Of a DNA stretch of 64,000 nt, positions 17,809 to 27,422 are shown piece after piece. This stretch comes from SCTD01 sp963781675 (lineage in GTDB: Bacteria; Actinomycetota; Actinomycetes; Mycobacteriales; SCTD01). The stretch spans positions 1,302,001 to 1,366,000 of the forward strand of contig CAWAGF010000001.1 of NCBI GenBank assembly GCA_963781675.1, read 5' to 3'. Every line of letters begins with the position of its first letter. Position 1 is the first letter of the stretch. The notes under the pieces were generated by a model that was not told the origin of the DNA, made no database searches, and saw only the letters and a program-made list of their open reading frames with translations. Made by a program: the position numbers and the translations under genes.

Positions 17809-18250
17809 CACCGTCAGCGTCGAGCGCGTCGTGCAGGCCTCGCCGGAGGAGGTCTTCGAGCTGCTGGCCACGCCGAGCCGGCACCGCGAGATCGACGGCA
17901 GCGGCACCGTGCGCGGCACCTGCAGCGGCCCGGACCGGTTGAGCGCCGGCGCCGTCTTCGGCATGGACATGCGCATGGGCGCGCCGTACCAGATGACCAA
18001 CACCGTCGTGGAGTTCGAGGAGGGGCGCCGCATCGCGTGGCAGCCCAGGCCGACGAACACGCTGGCGGCGAAGGCCATCGGCGGGCGGATCTGGCGCTAC
18101 GAGCTCGAGCCCGTCGACGGCGGCACGCGCGTGCGCGAGACGTGGGACATCAGCCAGGAGCGGGTCCCGCCGCTGCTGTGGGCCCTGCGCAGCCTGACGA
18201 GGATCAGCATCGAGCGCACGCTCGACCGGCTCGCGGCGCGCTTCTCCTAG
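17801..18250 (+). CDS. SRPBCC family protein
   Basis: A 149-residue START/Bet v1-like (polyketide cyclase-type) protein with a hydrophobic ligand cavity. The start VSVERVVQASPEEVFELLA and the end RTLDRLAARFS are typical; YELEPVDGGTRVRETWDIS forms the central strands. GTG at 17801 overlaps the gatA stop by 8 nt. The ligand is unknown. Its stop overlaps, by 4 nt, the end of the convergent hypothetical gene. Confidence 0.8.
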   Translation: MLDTVSVERVVQASPEEVFELLATPSRHREIDGSGTVRGTCSGPDRLSAGAVFGMDMRMGAPYQMTNTVVEFEEGRRIAWQPRPTNTLAAKAIGGRIWRYELEPVDGGTRVRETWDISQERVPPLLWALRSLTRISIERTLDRLAARFS

Positions 18251-18858
18251 AGCTCCACCAGCCGCGCGCTCGGCTCGCCGCTCACCTGCACGCGGGTGAC
18301 GAGCGCGATCTCCAGCCAGTCGTGGGCGTCCATGCCGCCACCCGCCGCGAACGGCCGGCTCGTCGCGACGCGCGTCAGTGACGCGACCGCCTCGTCGAGC
18401 AGGCCGACGTCCCCGCGCGCGCGACCGGCGGCGAGCAGCGCGACGTCGCGGTGCCGCTGCCCGGCCGGTCCGGCGGCGACGCGCGGTGCTGACTGCAGCG
18501 CCCCCTCGTCGTCTCCGAGCAGGAAGCAGGTGTCGACGAGCGTCCCGGTGCCGGTGCTCGAGTCCAGGTCGGCGACCACCTCCTCGCGCAGCCGCTCCAG
18601 CAGCGCTTGCGCCCGCGCGTCGCCGGCGAGCCGGTAGAGGTTCGCCGGCGTCTGCAGGCTGGGCGGCCCGCTCACCGCGCGCAGGTAGGCGTCCGCCGCC
18701 GCCCGCAGGTCGTCCAGCCCGCACCGCTCGCCGAGCAGGCGCCGGAGCTTGCCGCGCGCGGCCAGGTGGGACCAGGCCTCCGGACGCCGCTCCAGCAGGC
18801 GCTCCACCCGCAGCAGCGCCGCCTCGACGACGTCGCGGGGGAGGGCCAGCACGAGCAC
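18247..18858 (-). CDS. Hypothetical protein, helical repeat-like
   Basis: A 203-residue Leu/Ala/Arg-rich soluble protein that I do not recognise; the helical pattern loosely suggests TPR-like repeats. GTG at 18858 is preceded by TAGCGT (18870-18865 on this strand) with a 6-nt gap, a leaderless-type start; GTG at 18852 is an alternative. It is convergent with the SRPBCC gene and divergent from gatB, separating gatB from gatC-gatA. Confidence 0.55.
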   Translation of the reverse strand: MLVLALPRDVVEAALLRVERLLERRPEAWSHLAARGKLRRLLGERCGLDDLRAAADAYLRAVSGPPSLQTPANLYRLAGDARAQALLERLREEVVADLDSSTGTGTLVDTCFLLGDDEGALQSAPRVAAGPAGQRHRDVALLAAGRARGDVGLLDEAVASLTRVATSRPFAAGGGMDAHDWLEIALVTRVQVSGEPSARLVEL

Positions 18859-18864
18859 GGCAGG

Positions 18865-18888
18865 ACGCTACGCGGCCGCCACTAGGCT
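18865..18888. promoter_or_regulatory. Divergent -10 boxes for gatB and the hypothetical gene
   Basis: TAGGCT at 18883-18888 ends 7 nt before the gatB ATG. TAGCGT on the other strand (18870-18865) ends 6 nt before GTG 18858. Both predict leaderless transcripts from a 37-nt intergenic space. Confidence 0.5.
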
Positions 18889-18895
18889 CGGTGGC

Positions 18896-20404
18896 ATGAC
18901 GACCACCGCACCCGCGCCCGTCCCGTACGCGGAGGCGCTCGAGGAGTTCGAGCCGGTCATCGGCCTGGAGACCCACGTCGAGCTCGGCACCGCCAGCAAG
19001 ATGTTCTGCGGCTGCGACACCACCTTCGGCGCGGAGCCGAACACCCACGTCTGCCCGGTCTGCCTCGGCCTGCCGGGCGCGCTGCCGGTCGTCAACGCGC
19101 AGGCGATCGAGTCGACGATCCGCATCGGCCTGGCGCTGCACTGCGAGATCGCGACCTGGTGCCGCTTCGCGCGCAAGAACTACTTCTACCCGGACATGCC
19201 GAAGAACTTCCAGACCTCGCAGTACGACGAGCCGCTGTGCACCGACGGCTACCTCGACGTCGAGGTGGAGGGGGAGACCGTCCGGATCCCGATCGAGCGG
19301 GTGCACCTCGAGGAGGACACCGGCAAGTCGCTGCACGTCGGCGGCGCGACCGGCCGCATCCACGGCGCCTCGCACTCGCTCGTCGACTACAACCGCGCCG
19401 GCATCCCGCTGGTCGAGATCGTCACCAAGCCGGTCACCGGCACCGGCGCGATGCCGGCCGAGGTCGCCAAGGCCTACGTCACCGAGCTGCGCGACGTCCT
19501 GCGCGGCCTCGGCGTCTCGGACGTGCGGATGGAGCAGGGCTCGCTGCGCTGCGACGTGAACGTCTCGCTCAACAAGCCGGGCGACGACTGGGGCACCCGG
19601 TCCGAGACCAAGAACGTGAACTCGCTGCGCTCGGTCGAGCGGGCGGTGCGCTCCGAGGTCGAGCGGCAGGCCGGCCTGCTGCGCGCCGGCGAGCGGATCG
19701 TGCAGGAGACGCGGCACTTCCACGAGGACACCGGCATGTCGACGTCCGGCCGCTCCAAGGAGGAGGCGACCGACTACCGCTACTTCCCCGAGCCCGACCT
19801 CGTGCCGGTCGCCCCGGACACCGCCTGGGTCGCGTCGCTGCGCGCGGCCCTGCCGGAGGCGCCGAGCGTGCGCCGTCGCCAGCTCACCGTCGAGCTCGGC
19901 CTGTCCGAGCTGGACAGCCAGGCGATGGTCAACGCCGGCGTGCTCGACGTCGTGCTGGCCACCGTCGAGGCGGGCGCCCCCGCCGCCGAGGCGCGGAACT
20001 GGTGGCTCGGCCACCTGGCGCAGGCCGCCAACAGCCGGGGCGTCGAGGCCGCCGAGCTGCCCATCGCTCCCGCGGACGTCGCCCGTGTCGTCGCGCTGGT
20101 CGCCGAGGGCGCGCTGACCGCCGGCCTGGCCCGCCAGGTCGTCGACGGCGTGCTGGCCGGTGAGGGGACGCCGGACGAGGTCGTCGCGGCGCGCGGGCTC
20201 GCCGTCGTGTCCGACGAGGGCGCGCTGGGCGAGGCCGTCGACGCCGCCCTGGCCGCCCAGCCGGACACCGCGGACAAGGTGCGCGGCGGCAAGCTGCAGG
20301 CCGTAGGCGCGCTGGTCGGCGCGGTCATGAAGGCCACCAAGGGGCAGGCCGACGCCTCGGTCGTGCGCCGCCTGCTGCTCGAGCGCCTCGGCGTCAGCGA
20401 GTAG
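18896..20404 (+). CDS. gatB: Asp/Glu-tRNA amidotransferase subunit B
   Basis: A 502-residue GatB, the kinase/transamidase subunit that activates the Glu (or Asp) on mischarged tRNA and adds ammonia from GatA. Typical: VIGLETHVELGTASKMFC, CPVCLGLPGALPV, RKNYFYPDMPKNFQTSQYD, TGRIHGASHSLVDYNRAG, and the C-terminal YqeY-like tRNA-binding domain (GGKLQAVGALVGAVMKATKG). ATG at 18896 is leaderless-type and has its own promoter, so gatB is not in one operon with gatCA. Frame intact. Confidence 0.97.
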   Translation: MTTTAPAPVPYAEALEEFEPVIGLETHVELGTASKMFCGCDTTFGAEPNTHVCPVCLGLPGALPVVNAQAIESTIRIGLALHCEIATWCRFARKNYFYPDMPKNFQTSQYDEPLCTDGYLDVEVEGETVRIPIERVHLEEDTGKSLHVGGATGRIHGASHSLVDYNRAGIPLVEIVTKPVTGTGAMPAEVAKAYVTELRDVLRGLGVSDVRMEQGSLRCDVNVSLNKPGDDWGTRSETKNVNSLRSVERAVRSEVERQAGLLRAGERIVQETRHFHEDTGMSTSGRSKEEATDYRYFPEPDLVPVAPDTAWVASLRAALPEAPSVRRRQLTVELGLSELDSQAMVNAGVLDVVLATVEAGAPAAEARNWWLGHLAQAANSRGVEAAELPIAPADVARVVALVAEGALTAGLARQVVDGVLAGEGTPDEVVAARGLAVVSDEGALGEAVDAALAAQPDTADKVRGGKLQAVGALVGAVMKATKGQADASVVRRLLLERLGVSE

Positions 20405-20407
20405 GGC

Positions 20408-21544
20408 TCAGCCCGTCGCGCTGCGCCGGAGGACGGACGTGCGCGCGGCCACCGGCTCGCGCGCCTCGTCGTCGTGCGGCACGCCGGCCGGTCCGGTCGG
20501 CGGCGCCAGCGCTCCCGGCGCCAGCTCGATCGGCGGCTCCTCGCACTCCTTGAGCTCGGCGCGGTGCCGGCGCCGGGCGAGCAGGATCGCGTTGAGCTCC
20601 GCGCCGGACAGCAGCGCGACGCACAGCAGGTAGAACCAGGTCATCAGGATGAGCCCGCCACCGAGCGCGCCGAAGATGGGCGAGCTCGTGACGACCAGCT
20701 CCAGGTAGAGGTTCAGGCCGTACGACGCCGCCAGCCAGAGCAGCGCGGTCAGCAGGCCGCCCGGCAGGTCGTAGCGCCAGCGGGTGCGGCGGTTCGGCAT
20801 GAGGTGGTCCATCGTCGTGGCCCACAGCACCAGGCCGGTGAACGCCACCGGCCAGCGCAGGTAGGACCACAGGAACTCGTACTCCGACCCGATGCCGATG
20901 CGCGAGAGCACGCCCTCCGCGCGGCCGAAGATGGGGCCGATGACGAGCAGCGTCACGGCGAGGGCGCCGGTCAGCACGCTGCCGAAGCCGAGCAGCAGGC
21001 CCAGCCACCGCCGGCGCCACCAGCCGCGGGTCTCGGGCACGTCGTAGGCGATGTTGACGGTGTTCACCAGCGTGGAGAAGGCCGTCGAGAGCGAGGCCAG
21101 CGCCAGCAGGGTGGCGACGGTCAGGGCGTTCGTGCCGGTCTCGAACAGCTTCTCGACGGTCGCGATGGCGCCGCCGGCGGTGTCGGTGAGCAGCCGGTCG
21201 AGGAACTCCAGCACCGCCTTCTCGACCTCGCGGGCGTTGCCCTCGCCGATGAGGTTGCCCAGCTGCCCGAGGATCGCGGCGACGACCAGCATGGCCGGGA
21301 ACAGCGTCAGGACGGCGAAGAAGGCGCTCTCGGCGGCCAGCCCCAGCAGCCGGTCGCGGTCGGCCTTGTTGACCACCTCGCGCACCAGCCGGCAGAACCA
21401 CAGGACCGGGTTCGTGGCCGGGGTGCGGCGGGCCTCCTGTGCGGTCGCCTCCGCACGCAGCTCGGCGTAGCGCCCGGTGACGACGTGGCTGGAGACCAGC
21501 GGCTCGGCACGTCGGCGGGGGCTCACCCGTCCAGTGTGGAGCAC
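20408..21544 (-). CDS. YihY/BrkB family inner membrane protein
   Basis: A 378-residue integral membrane protein with about six hydrophobic segments in the YihY/virulence factor BrkB pattern. The family motif LAAESAFFAVLTLFPAMLVV (about 90) and the later GALGGGLILMTWFYLLCVAL are present; the C-terminal 60 residues are hydrophilic. GTG at 21544 directly follows the stop of the upstream gene, implying translational coupling; GTG at 21526, 6 nt after CACACT, is an alternative. The transported or bound molecule is unknown. Convergent with gatB with only 3 nt between stops. Confidence 0.85.
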   Translation of the reverse strand: MLHTGRVSPRRRAEPLVSSHVVTGRYAELRAEATAQEARRTPATNPVLWFCRLVREVVNKADRDRLLGLAAESAFFAVLTLFPAMLVVAAILGQLGNLIGEGNAREVEKAVLEFLDRLLTDTAGGAIATVEKLFETGTNALTVATLLALASLSTAFSTLVNTVNIAYDVPETRGWWRRRWLGLLLGFGSVLTGALAVTLLVIGPIFGRAEGVLSRIGIGSEYEFLWSYLRWPVAFTGLVLWATTMDHLMPNRRTRWRYDLPGGLLTALLWLAASYGLNLYLELVVTSSPIFGALGGGLILMTWFYLLCVALLSGAELNAILLARRRHRAELKECEEPPIELAPGALAPPTGPAGVPHDDEAREPVAARTSVLRRSATG

Positions 21545-22620
21545 TCAGGCGCCCGGCACCGGGACCCTGATCACCCGGTCGTCCTCGTCGACCGGGTCGC
21601 CCCGCCCGTCCCGGTTGCTGGTGAGGACCCAGAGCGAGCCGTCCGGCGCGGCCGCTGCAGCGCGCAGCCGGCCGTAGTCGCCCTCGTACAGCGCCGTCGG
21701 CCGTCCCGGGTCGGACAGCGGGACGGACCACAGCCGCTGGCCGCGCAGCGCCGCGACGTAGAGCGTGCCGCCCACGACGGCCGCGCCGCTGGGGGAGGCC
21801 TCCGAGGTCTCCCAGGTCGTGATCGGCATCAGGAAGCGCCCGCCGCCGTCGTCCGGCCCCTCCACCTCTGGCCAGCCGCCGTTGCCGCCCGGCACGAGCC
21901 GGTTGACCTCGTCGAAGCGGTTCTGGCCGAACTCCACGGAGTACGGCTGGCCGCTCGCGTCGAAGGCCAGCCCCTGGACGTTGCGGTGCCCGCGCGAGAA
22001 CACGACCGTGCTGGCCCCCGCGACCGGCCGTCCCTGCAGGTCCATCCGCAGCACCTTGCCGCCGAGCGAGGCCGGGTCCTGCGACAGCGAGCGGTCGCCG
22101 GTGTCGCCGGTGCCGGCCCAGAGGTCGCCGTCCGGGCCGATCGCGAGGCGGCCGCCGTTGTGGATCGTCCCCTTCGGGATGCCGGTCAGCAGCGGCGTCA
22201 GCGGCCCGTCCGGCTGCCGGGTCGAGAAGCTGACGATGCGGTTGTCCTGCGCCGTCGTGACGTAGAGGAAGACCCGGCCGTCGGTGGCGTACGTCGGGCT
22301 GACCGCGAGGCCGAGCAGACCGCCCTCGCCGTCCGGCCGCGCCTCCGCCACCTCGCGCACGACGACGGGCTCGCCGCCGCCGGCCGGCACGCGCAGCACC
22401 CGCGCGCGGTCCCGCTCGGTCACCAGCGCGTCGCCGTCCGGCAGGAAGCCGATGCCCCACGGGGCCTCCAGCCCGGTGACCAGCACCTGCGGCCCACCGG
22501 GCGTCGCCCCCGTCGAGGGTGCGGACGGCGCGGCCGCCGGCTCGGTGGAGCGCCGCTGCCGCTGCCGCAGCCGGTCAGCAGGACGAGGAGCAGGGGCAGG
22601 GCGCGCGCGCGTGCGGTCAC
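21545..22620 (-). CDS. Lipoprotein PQQ-type sugar dehydrogenase (GSDH), frame broken near the lipobox
   Basis: A beta-propeller glucose/sorbosone dehydrogenase-like protein. The main frame carries the family sequence (LVTGLEAPWGIGFLPDGDAL, GGLLGLAVSPTY, IHNGGRLAIGPDGDLW, SRGHRNVQGLAFD, FGQNRFDEVNRL, NRDGRGDP). Upstream, GTG 22620 opens TARARALPLLLVLLTGCGSG, a clear lipoprotein signal with lipobox LLTGC, but in another frame. The two join if about two bases (GC) are extra, or one missing, near 22550; the linker would then read STEPAAAPSAPSTG. I take it as a surface lipoprotein with a sequence break. The next gene, yihY-like, starts at its stop. Confidence 0.82.
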
Positions 22621-22627
22621 GTCCGGC

Positions 22628-23855
22628 TCAACGGGCGGGCGAGCCGGGCCGTGCCGGGTCCGCGGGCAGCACGTCGAGAGCGAGCAGCGCGAGCGACCAC
22701 TCCACGAGGTGGTCCACGCGCTCGAGCGAGCGGCCGGTCAGGCCCTCCAGGCGGCGCAGCCGGTTCAGCACGGTGTTGCGGTGGCAGTAGAGCCGGGCCG
22801 CGGTCTGGCCCGCGGAGCCGCCGGTGTCCAGCCAGGTGCGCAGCGTGTCGAGCAGGACCTTGCGCTCGTCGCCGTCCAGCGCGAGGACGCCGCCGAGCGC
22901 GCGGTGCACGAGCCGGCCGGCCAGGTCCGGCGCCGTCACGAGCAGGGCCCCGGCGAGGCGGGTGTCGAGCTCGGCGACGGCCGGCGCCCCCGGCGGCAGC
23001 GCGCGCAGCACCGTCTCGGCGAGCCGGTGCGCGCCGTCGACCTCGGCCAGGCCGTCCACGACGGGGGAGACGCCGGCGCGCAGCCCGCCCAGCGACTCGA
23101 GGGCCGCCACGAGGTCGGCCGGCTCCTGCGCGCCGAGCGCGACCAGGCCGATGTCGCGGTCGGTGCGGGTGCGCCAGGCGCAGCGGTAGCCCCGTGCGCG
23201 CAGGGCGGTGCCGAGGTCCGCCCCGAGCTCCTCGCCGGCGAGGACGACGACGGCGTACCGCCCGTGCTCGGGCAGGTCGAGCGCCGCGGACGCGTCCGCC
23301 GCCAGCGCCCGGTCGGTGCCCCGGCCCTCCAGCAGCGCGTCCACGAGCGCGTCCCGGCGGCGGTCGTCGCGGCGTGCGAACTCCGCCTCGGTGGAGCGGT
23401 AGGCGTCGGCGACCGTCGAGCTGAAGACGTCGACCAGCTCCCACACCTCGGTCGCCGCGTCGACCAGCCCCTCGACGCCACCACCGCCGCGCCTGGCCTC
23501 GGCGACCAGCGCCTCCCAGATGATGCGGAAGCCCACCCGGTAGGCGTGCAGCACCGACTCGAGCGGCATCCCCTGCTCGGCGCGGCGGCGGCCGGTGGCG
23601 CGCGGTGCGTCGAAGGGGTCGGTCCGCGGGTCGGTGTCGCCGGTGAGCGACTGCAGGATCCGCAGCAGGTTGTCGTGGCAGGAGCGCTGCAGGTCGTCGC
23701 GCGGCGTCCGACCCGGACCGGAGTACGACGGGTCCTCGCTCAGGATCGCCTCGACCAGGCGTGTCGGTCAGCTCGTCGAGCCGCTCGACGACGGCCTTGC
23801 CGAGCACGGCCACCGCGGGGGAGGCCGTGGGCGGCAGGTGCTTCTCGGCCGGCAC
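22628..23855 (-). CDS. PucR family transcriptional regulator, frame broken by +1
   Basis: About 408 residues after repair. C-terminal PucR helix-turn-helix (DTLRTWLDTGGSAGQTAARL, then YCHRNTVLNRLRRLEGLTGR) is intact, preceded by a GGDEF-like central domain. The N-terminal 31 codons from GTG 23855 (PAEKHLPPTASPAVAVLGKA) are joined by removing one extra base at about 23759, giving LTDTLVEAILSED and on to MPLESVLHAYRVGFRIIWEA. Such regulators usually respond to a small metabolite and act on nearby genes. It is divergent from the secreted protein gene. TACCGT on this strand ends 6 nt before the GTG, so it is probably leaderless. Confidence 0.85.
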
Positions 23856-23861
23856 GTCGCG

Positions 23862-23867
23862 ACGGTA
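23862..23867 (-). promoter_or_regulatory. -10 box TACCGT of the PucR gene
   Basis: TACCGT (minus strand) ends 6 nt before GTG 23855, the leaderless spacing. Confidence 0.45.
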
Positions 23868-23918
23868 CGCCTGCCCGCGGAGGTGCGCGATCTTGGGCGC
23901 GGGGGCCACGATGGCGCC

Positions 23919-25037
23919 GTGCGCACCCGAGCCGTCGCCTGCCTGCTGCTCCTCGGCGTGCTGCTCGGGGGGCTGGTCGGGGCGCTGCCCGCGCAGGCGC
24001 ACGAGGCCGACCCGCGCATCGTCACGACGCTGGACGACGTCGTCCCCCCGCTGCCCGCGGACGTCGTCGTGCAGGTGCAGGCGGGCATCGCGACGCAGCT
24101 GGTCGCCAGCAACCCGACCGACGTGCCGATGGAGGTGGTCGGCACGAACGGGCGGGCGTTCCTGCGGCTGAGCAGCGCCGGGGTCTTCGCCGACGTCGGC
24201 ACCCAGGAGTTCTTCACGACCAGCAACCCCAACGGCGCAGCACCCGGCAGCGCGCAGGACGGGCCGGTGCGCTGGGTGCGCGTCAGCGCGGGCAGCTCGT
24301 GGGGCTGGTACGACCACCGGCTGCACCCGGACCGGCTGGCCGCGCCCGAGGACGAGCAGCGCGAGGCGCGGCTCGGCGGCTTCGAGGTGCCGCTGCGCTA
24401 CGGCAGCACGGAGGCGCTGGCGCGCGGCACCGTGCGGTTCCGGCCGCTGCTCGGCAGCTTCCTCGTGTCGGCGGACCCGGCGCCGGCTGCGCTCACGGTG
24501 CAGGCGCTGCCCGGTCGGCTGCCGGGCGTCTTCCTCGCCGCGCCCGCCGGGGTGGACGTGGCGGTGGCCGGCCGCGACGGCGAGCCCTTCCTGCGCATCA
24601 CCGACGCGGGTGTCGAGGTCAACGAGCGCAGCCGCACGCACGTCGAGGACCGGCAGGCGCGCGGGCAGGTCGCCGAGCCGCCGTCGACGACGCCGGCGTT
24701 CCGGCTGGTCGCGCCGGGCGCTCGCTCGTACACGTGGCTCGACGCGCGGCTGCGCTACCCGGACGACCTGCCGCCGGAGCCGGCGCTGCGCGCGGACGGG
24801 CCCACGCGCGTGGAGCAGTGGCGCGTGCCGGTGCAGGTGGACGGCCGCCCGGCGGCCCTCACCGGTGCCATCAGCTGGGTGCCGGAGGCGTCGGCGGCCG
24901 CCCAGGTCAGCGGCCGCAGCGCGCCGGAGGAGGGGCGCAGCCTGCTGCTGCCGCTGCTCGGCGGCGGCGCGCTGGTCGTGCTCGCCGGTGCGGTGCTCGC
25001 GCTGCGAACCCGACGGGGCGCACAAGCCGGAGCCTGA
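23919..25037 (+). CDS. Secreted protein with C-terminal membrane anchor
   Basis: A 372-residue protein of unknown function. It has a Sec signal peptide (RTRAVACLLLLGVLLGGLVG, ending ALPAQA), a Pro/Val-rich extracellular region that appears to hold two related beta domains (compare EVVGTNGRAFLRLSSAGVF with VAVAGRDGEPFLRITDAGVE, each followed by an S-W-YDHRL or Y-TWLDARL element), and a C-terminal transmembrane helix (GGGALVVLAGAVLALRTRRG). GTG at 23919 gives the signal peptide directly. It lies upstream of the copper-radical oxidase gene, about 117 nt away on the same strand, so the two may act together at the cell surface. Confidence 0.75.
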   Translation: MRTRAVACLLLLGVLLGGLVGALPAQAHEADPRIVTTLDDVVPPLPADVVVQVQAGIATQLVASNPTDVPMEVVGTNGRAFLRLSSAGVFADVGTQEFFTTSNPNGAAPGSAQDGPVRWVRVSAGSSWGWYDHRLHPDRLAAPEDEQREARLGGFEVPLRYGSTEALARGTVRFRPLLGSFLVSADPAPAALTVQALPGRLPGVFLAAPAGVDVAVAGRDGEPFLRITDAGVEVNERSRTHVEDRQARGQVAEPPSTTPAFRLVAPGARSYTWLDARLRYPDDLPPEPALRADGPTRVEQWRVPVQVDGRPAALTGAISWVPEASAAAQVSGRSAPEEGRSLLLPLLGGGALVVLAGAVLALRTRRGAQAGA

Positions 25038-25154
25038 ACCGGTGTGCCGGGTCACACGAAACACGGATGTACCGCGAGGCAGCGGGAGGAACGCCGCGCT
25101 GCGTCGTATCAGGAGGTGGAACGACCACTCAGGCATGACCCCCTGGAGGACCCC

Positions 25155-27362
25155 GTGCGCCGAACACCTGCCAGCCTGCTGGCCCTGACCCTGCTCGCGA
25201 CGGGCGCGCCCGCCGCGTTCCTCGCCGGCCCCGCCGCTGCCGCCGACCCGTCGAGCACGGGCCTGTTCTCAGCCCCCTTCGAGGAGGCCGGGGAGCGCTG
25301 CAGCACGAGCGCGGACGGCGAGCTGACCTGCAAGCCCGCCGCGGGCTCGGTCGGCGTGCTGCCCAACGGCAAGATCGTCTACTGGGACGCCCTGGACTCC
25401 ATCCAGGAGGCGCAGCTCAACGGCGTCGCGGAGTTCGGCCACCAGGCGCGCAACGACATGGCGCGCGTGCTCGACCTGCGCGGCGCCAAGCCCACCTGGA
25501 CCAAGAGCGACCCGAACACCTCGGTGCCCGAGACGGGCAACGACGGCAAGGAGTTCCTCCCGGGCCCGCTGCACAACAACGACGAGAAGCGCAACGACGG
25601 CGACCTGTTCTGCTCGGACCAGATCTTCCTGGCCAACGGCGACATCCTCGACGTCGGCGGCACGTCCTACTACCAGGAGCCGGGCATCCCGGGGATGCCG
25701 ACGTACGGCGTCGTCGAGCTCGAGGGCCTGAAGAACAGCCGCATCTACGACACCGAGACCAACACCTGGAAGGCCAGCGGCCAGATGACCTACGGGCGCT
25801 GGTACCCGCAGATCGTCACGCTGCCGGACAGCAAGGTGATGGCCTTCTCCGGCGTCACCAAGCTCATCAAGCCGGTGTACCAGGACCGCCCGGCCGACTC
25901 CGGCCGCAACGTCACGCAGTCCGAGGTCTACGACCCGAAGACCGGCAGCTGGAGCGTCGACGGCGGCAGCAAGAGCCTCCCGCTGTACCCGCGCCTGCAC
26001 CTGCTCCCGAACGGCCACGTCTACTACGACGCCGGCGGCCAGACGTTCAACCCGGCCGGCCAGGCCTACGACGAGGCGCTCTGGAACACCGCCGCGTCGT
26101 ACGACCCGAAGACGCACCAGTGGCGCGACCTCGGCCTGCCGCAGTTCGGCAACGGGCTGGTCGGCTTCCGCGGCTCGGCGTTCAGCCAGATGCTGCCGCT
26201 GAAGCCCAACGCCAAGGGCGAGTACGACACGGTCGACGTGCTGTCCGCCGGTGGCGTCTACGGCGTCTCGCCCGGCACCTACGTCGGCACCGACACCTCG
26301 ACGCTCAACACCCTGACGATCGGCGCGGACGGGGCCGAGACGTTCAGCAGCAAGAGCACCGGTGCGCTGAACAACCCGCGCTGGTACTCCACCGGCGTGA
26401 CGCTGCCCACCGGTCAGGTCATCGCCTTCAGCGGCGCCGACCGCGACGAGGTCGTCGCCCCCGGCTCGGGCACGCCGGTGCGGACCCCCGAGATGTACGA
26501 CCCGAAGACCGGTGAGTGGACCGAGCTGGCCGGCCAGAGCAAGGGCCGGACCTACCACAACACCGCGACGCTGCTGCCCGACGGCCGCGTCCTCGTCGGC
26601 GGCCACGCGCCCATCGTGACCGGCTACGCCCGGAGCACCGACGCGCTCGAGCAGAACCTCGGCTTCTCCAACCCGAACCGCGACCCGTCGTTCGAGGTCT
26701 TCAGCCCGCCGAACCTGTTCTACGGCCCGCGCCCCGTCATCACCGGCGTGAAGCCGGCCGTCGACCGCGGTCGCACCCTCGAGATCGCGACGCCGGACGC
26801 GCGCACCGTCAGCTCGGTCGCCCTCGTCCGCAACACCGCGATGACGCACCTCGTCGACGCCGACCAGCGCACAGTCCTGCTGCCCGTCGTGAAGCGCTCT
26901 GCCGGGTCGGTCACGGTCGCCGTCAGCGACAACGCCGCGGTGCTGCCGGACGGGCCGTACCAGCTGTTCGTCAACAAGCAGTACGCCAAGGGCGAGACGC
27001 CGTCGGTCTCCCGCCAGGTCTTCGTCGGCACCGTGCCGGCCGAGCTCGCCGACGACGTGGCGCGCAACAACGCCACCGCCACGGCGCAGGAGGTCAGCCA
27101 GCGCAACCAGGCGCAGCAGGCTGCCGCCAAGGACAAGGGCAAGAAGAAGGGCCAGGGCAAGGGCGGCCGCAGCGGCAAGGGCGCGGCGCCGTCCGTCGCG
27201 GTCGTCGCCGGCGCCCCGGCCGTCCGCCCCGTGGAGCCGGTCTCGACCGAGCTCCGCTCCAGCAGCACGTCGTGGAGCAGCCCGCTCCCGCTGGCCGGGC
27301 TCGCGCTGTCGTCACTGGTCGGCGGGGCGCTCGTGCTGCGCCGCCGGCGCGCGACCCCCTAG
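25155..27362 (+). CDS. Secreted copper-radical oxidase (galactose oxidase / GlxA-like)
   Basis: A 735-residue exported Kelch beta-propeller oxidase with a C-terminal DUF1929 (Ig-like) domain. Candidate cofactor residues match the galactose oxidase layout: Cys in LFCSDQIFLANGD, Tyr in GRWYPQIVTLPDS, the Tyr-His pair in GRTYHNTATLLPDGRV, and the final His in TAMTHLVDADQR. A Cys-Tyr crosslinked radical copper site is therefore likely. N-terminal signal peptide ends GPAAAA. The C-terminus has a Lys/Gly-rich linker, LPLAG, a hydrophobic helix and RRRR, resembling a sortase-type or simple membrane anchor. GTG 25155 has a CTGGAGGA site. Family relatives in Streptomyces modify surface glycans; the substrate here is unknown. 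A strong terminator follows. Confidence 0.87.
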   Translation: MRRTPASLLALTLLATGAPAAFLAGPAAAADPSSTGLFSAPFEEAGERCSTSADGELTCKPAAGSVGVLPNGKIVYWDALDSIQEAQLNGVAEFGHQARNDMARVLDLRGAKPTWTKSDPNTSVPETGNDGKEFLPGPLHNNDEKRNDGDLFCSDQIFLANGDILDVGGTSYYQEPGIPGMPTYGVVELEGLKNSRIYDTETNTWKASGQMTYGRWYPQIVTLPDSKVMAFSGVTKLIKPVYQDRPADSGRNVTQSEVYDPKTGSWSVDGGSKSLPLYPRLHLLPNGHVYYDAGGQTFNPAGQAYDEALWNTAASYDPKTHQWRDLGLPQFGNGLVGFRGSAFSQMLPLKPNAKGEYDTVDVLSAGGVYGVSPGTYVGTDTSTLNTLTIGADGAETFSSKSTGALNNPRWYSTGVTLPTGQVIAFSGADRDEVVAPGSGTPVRTPEMYDPKTGEWTELAGQSKGRTYHNTATLLPDGRVLVGGHAPIVTGYARSTDALEQNLGFSNPNRDPSFEVFSPPNLFYGPRPVITGVKPAVDRGRTLEIATPDARTVSSVALVRNTAMTHLVDADQRTVLLPVVKRSAGSVTVAVSDNAAVLPDGPYQLFVNKQYAKGETPSVSRQVFVGTVPAELADDVARNNATATAQEVSQRNQAQQAAAKDKGKKKGQGKGGRSGKGAAPSVAVVAGAPAVRPVEPVSTELRSSSTSWSSPLPLAGLALSSLVGGALVLRRRRATP

Positions 27363-27374
27363 CAGCGCCCCCTC

Positions 27375-27410
27375 CGCAGCCCCACGACCGCACCCGGTCG
27401 TGGGGCTGCG
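27375..27410. terminator. Bidirectional intrinsic terminator
   Basis: A perfect 16-bp stem (27375-27390 with 27395-27410) with CACC loop, between the convergent oxidase and alpha/beta hydrolase genes. It could stop transcription from both sides. No U-tract. Confidence 0.8.
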
Positions 27411-27422
27411 GCGCGTCCGGGG

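Noticed and set aside
20474..25138. A 1554-codon open frame on the + strand
   Set aside because: It runs antisense across three real minus-strand genes (YihY, sugar dehydrogenase, PucR) and on into the secreted protein gene. Its product is low-complexity Arg/Gly/Ala/His. High GC makes stop codons rare, so this is a shadow.
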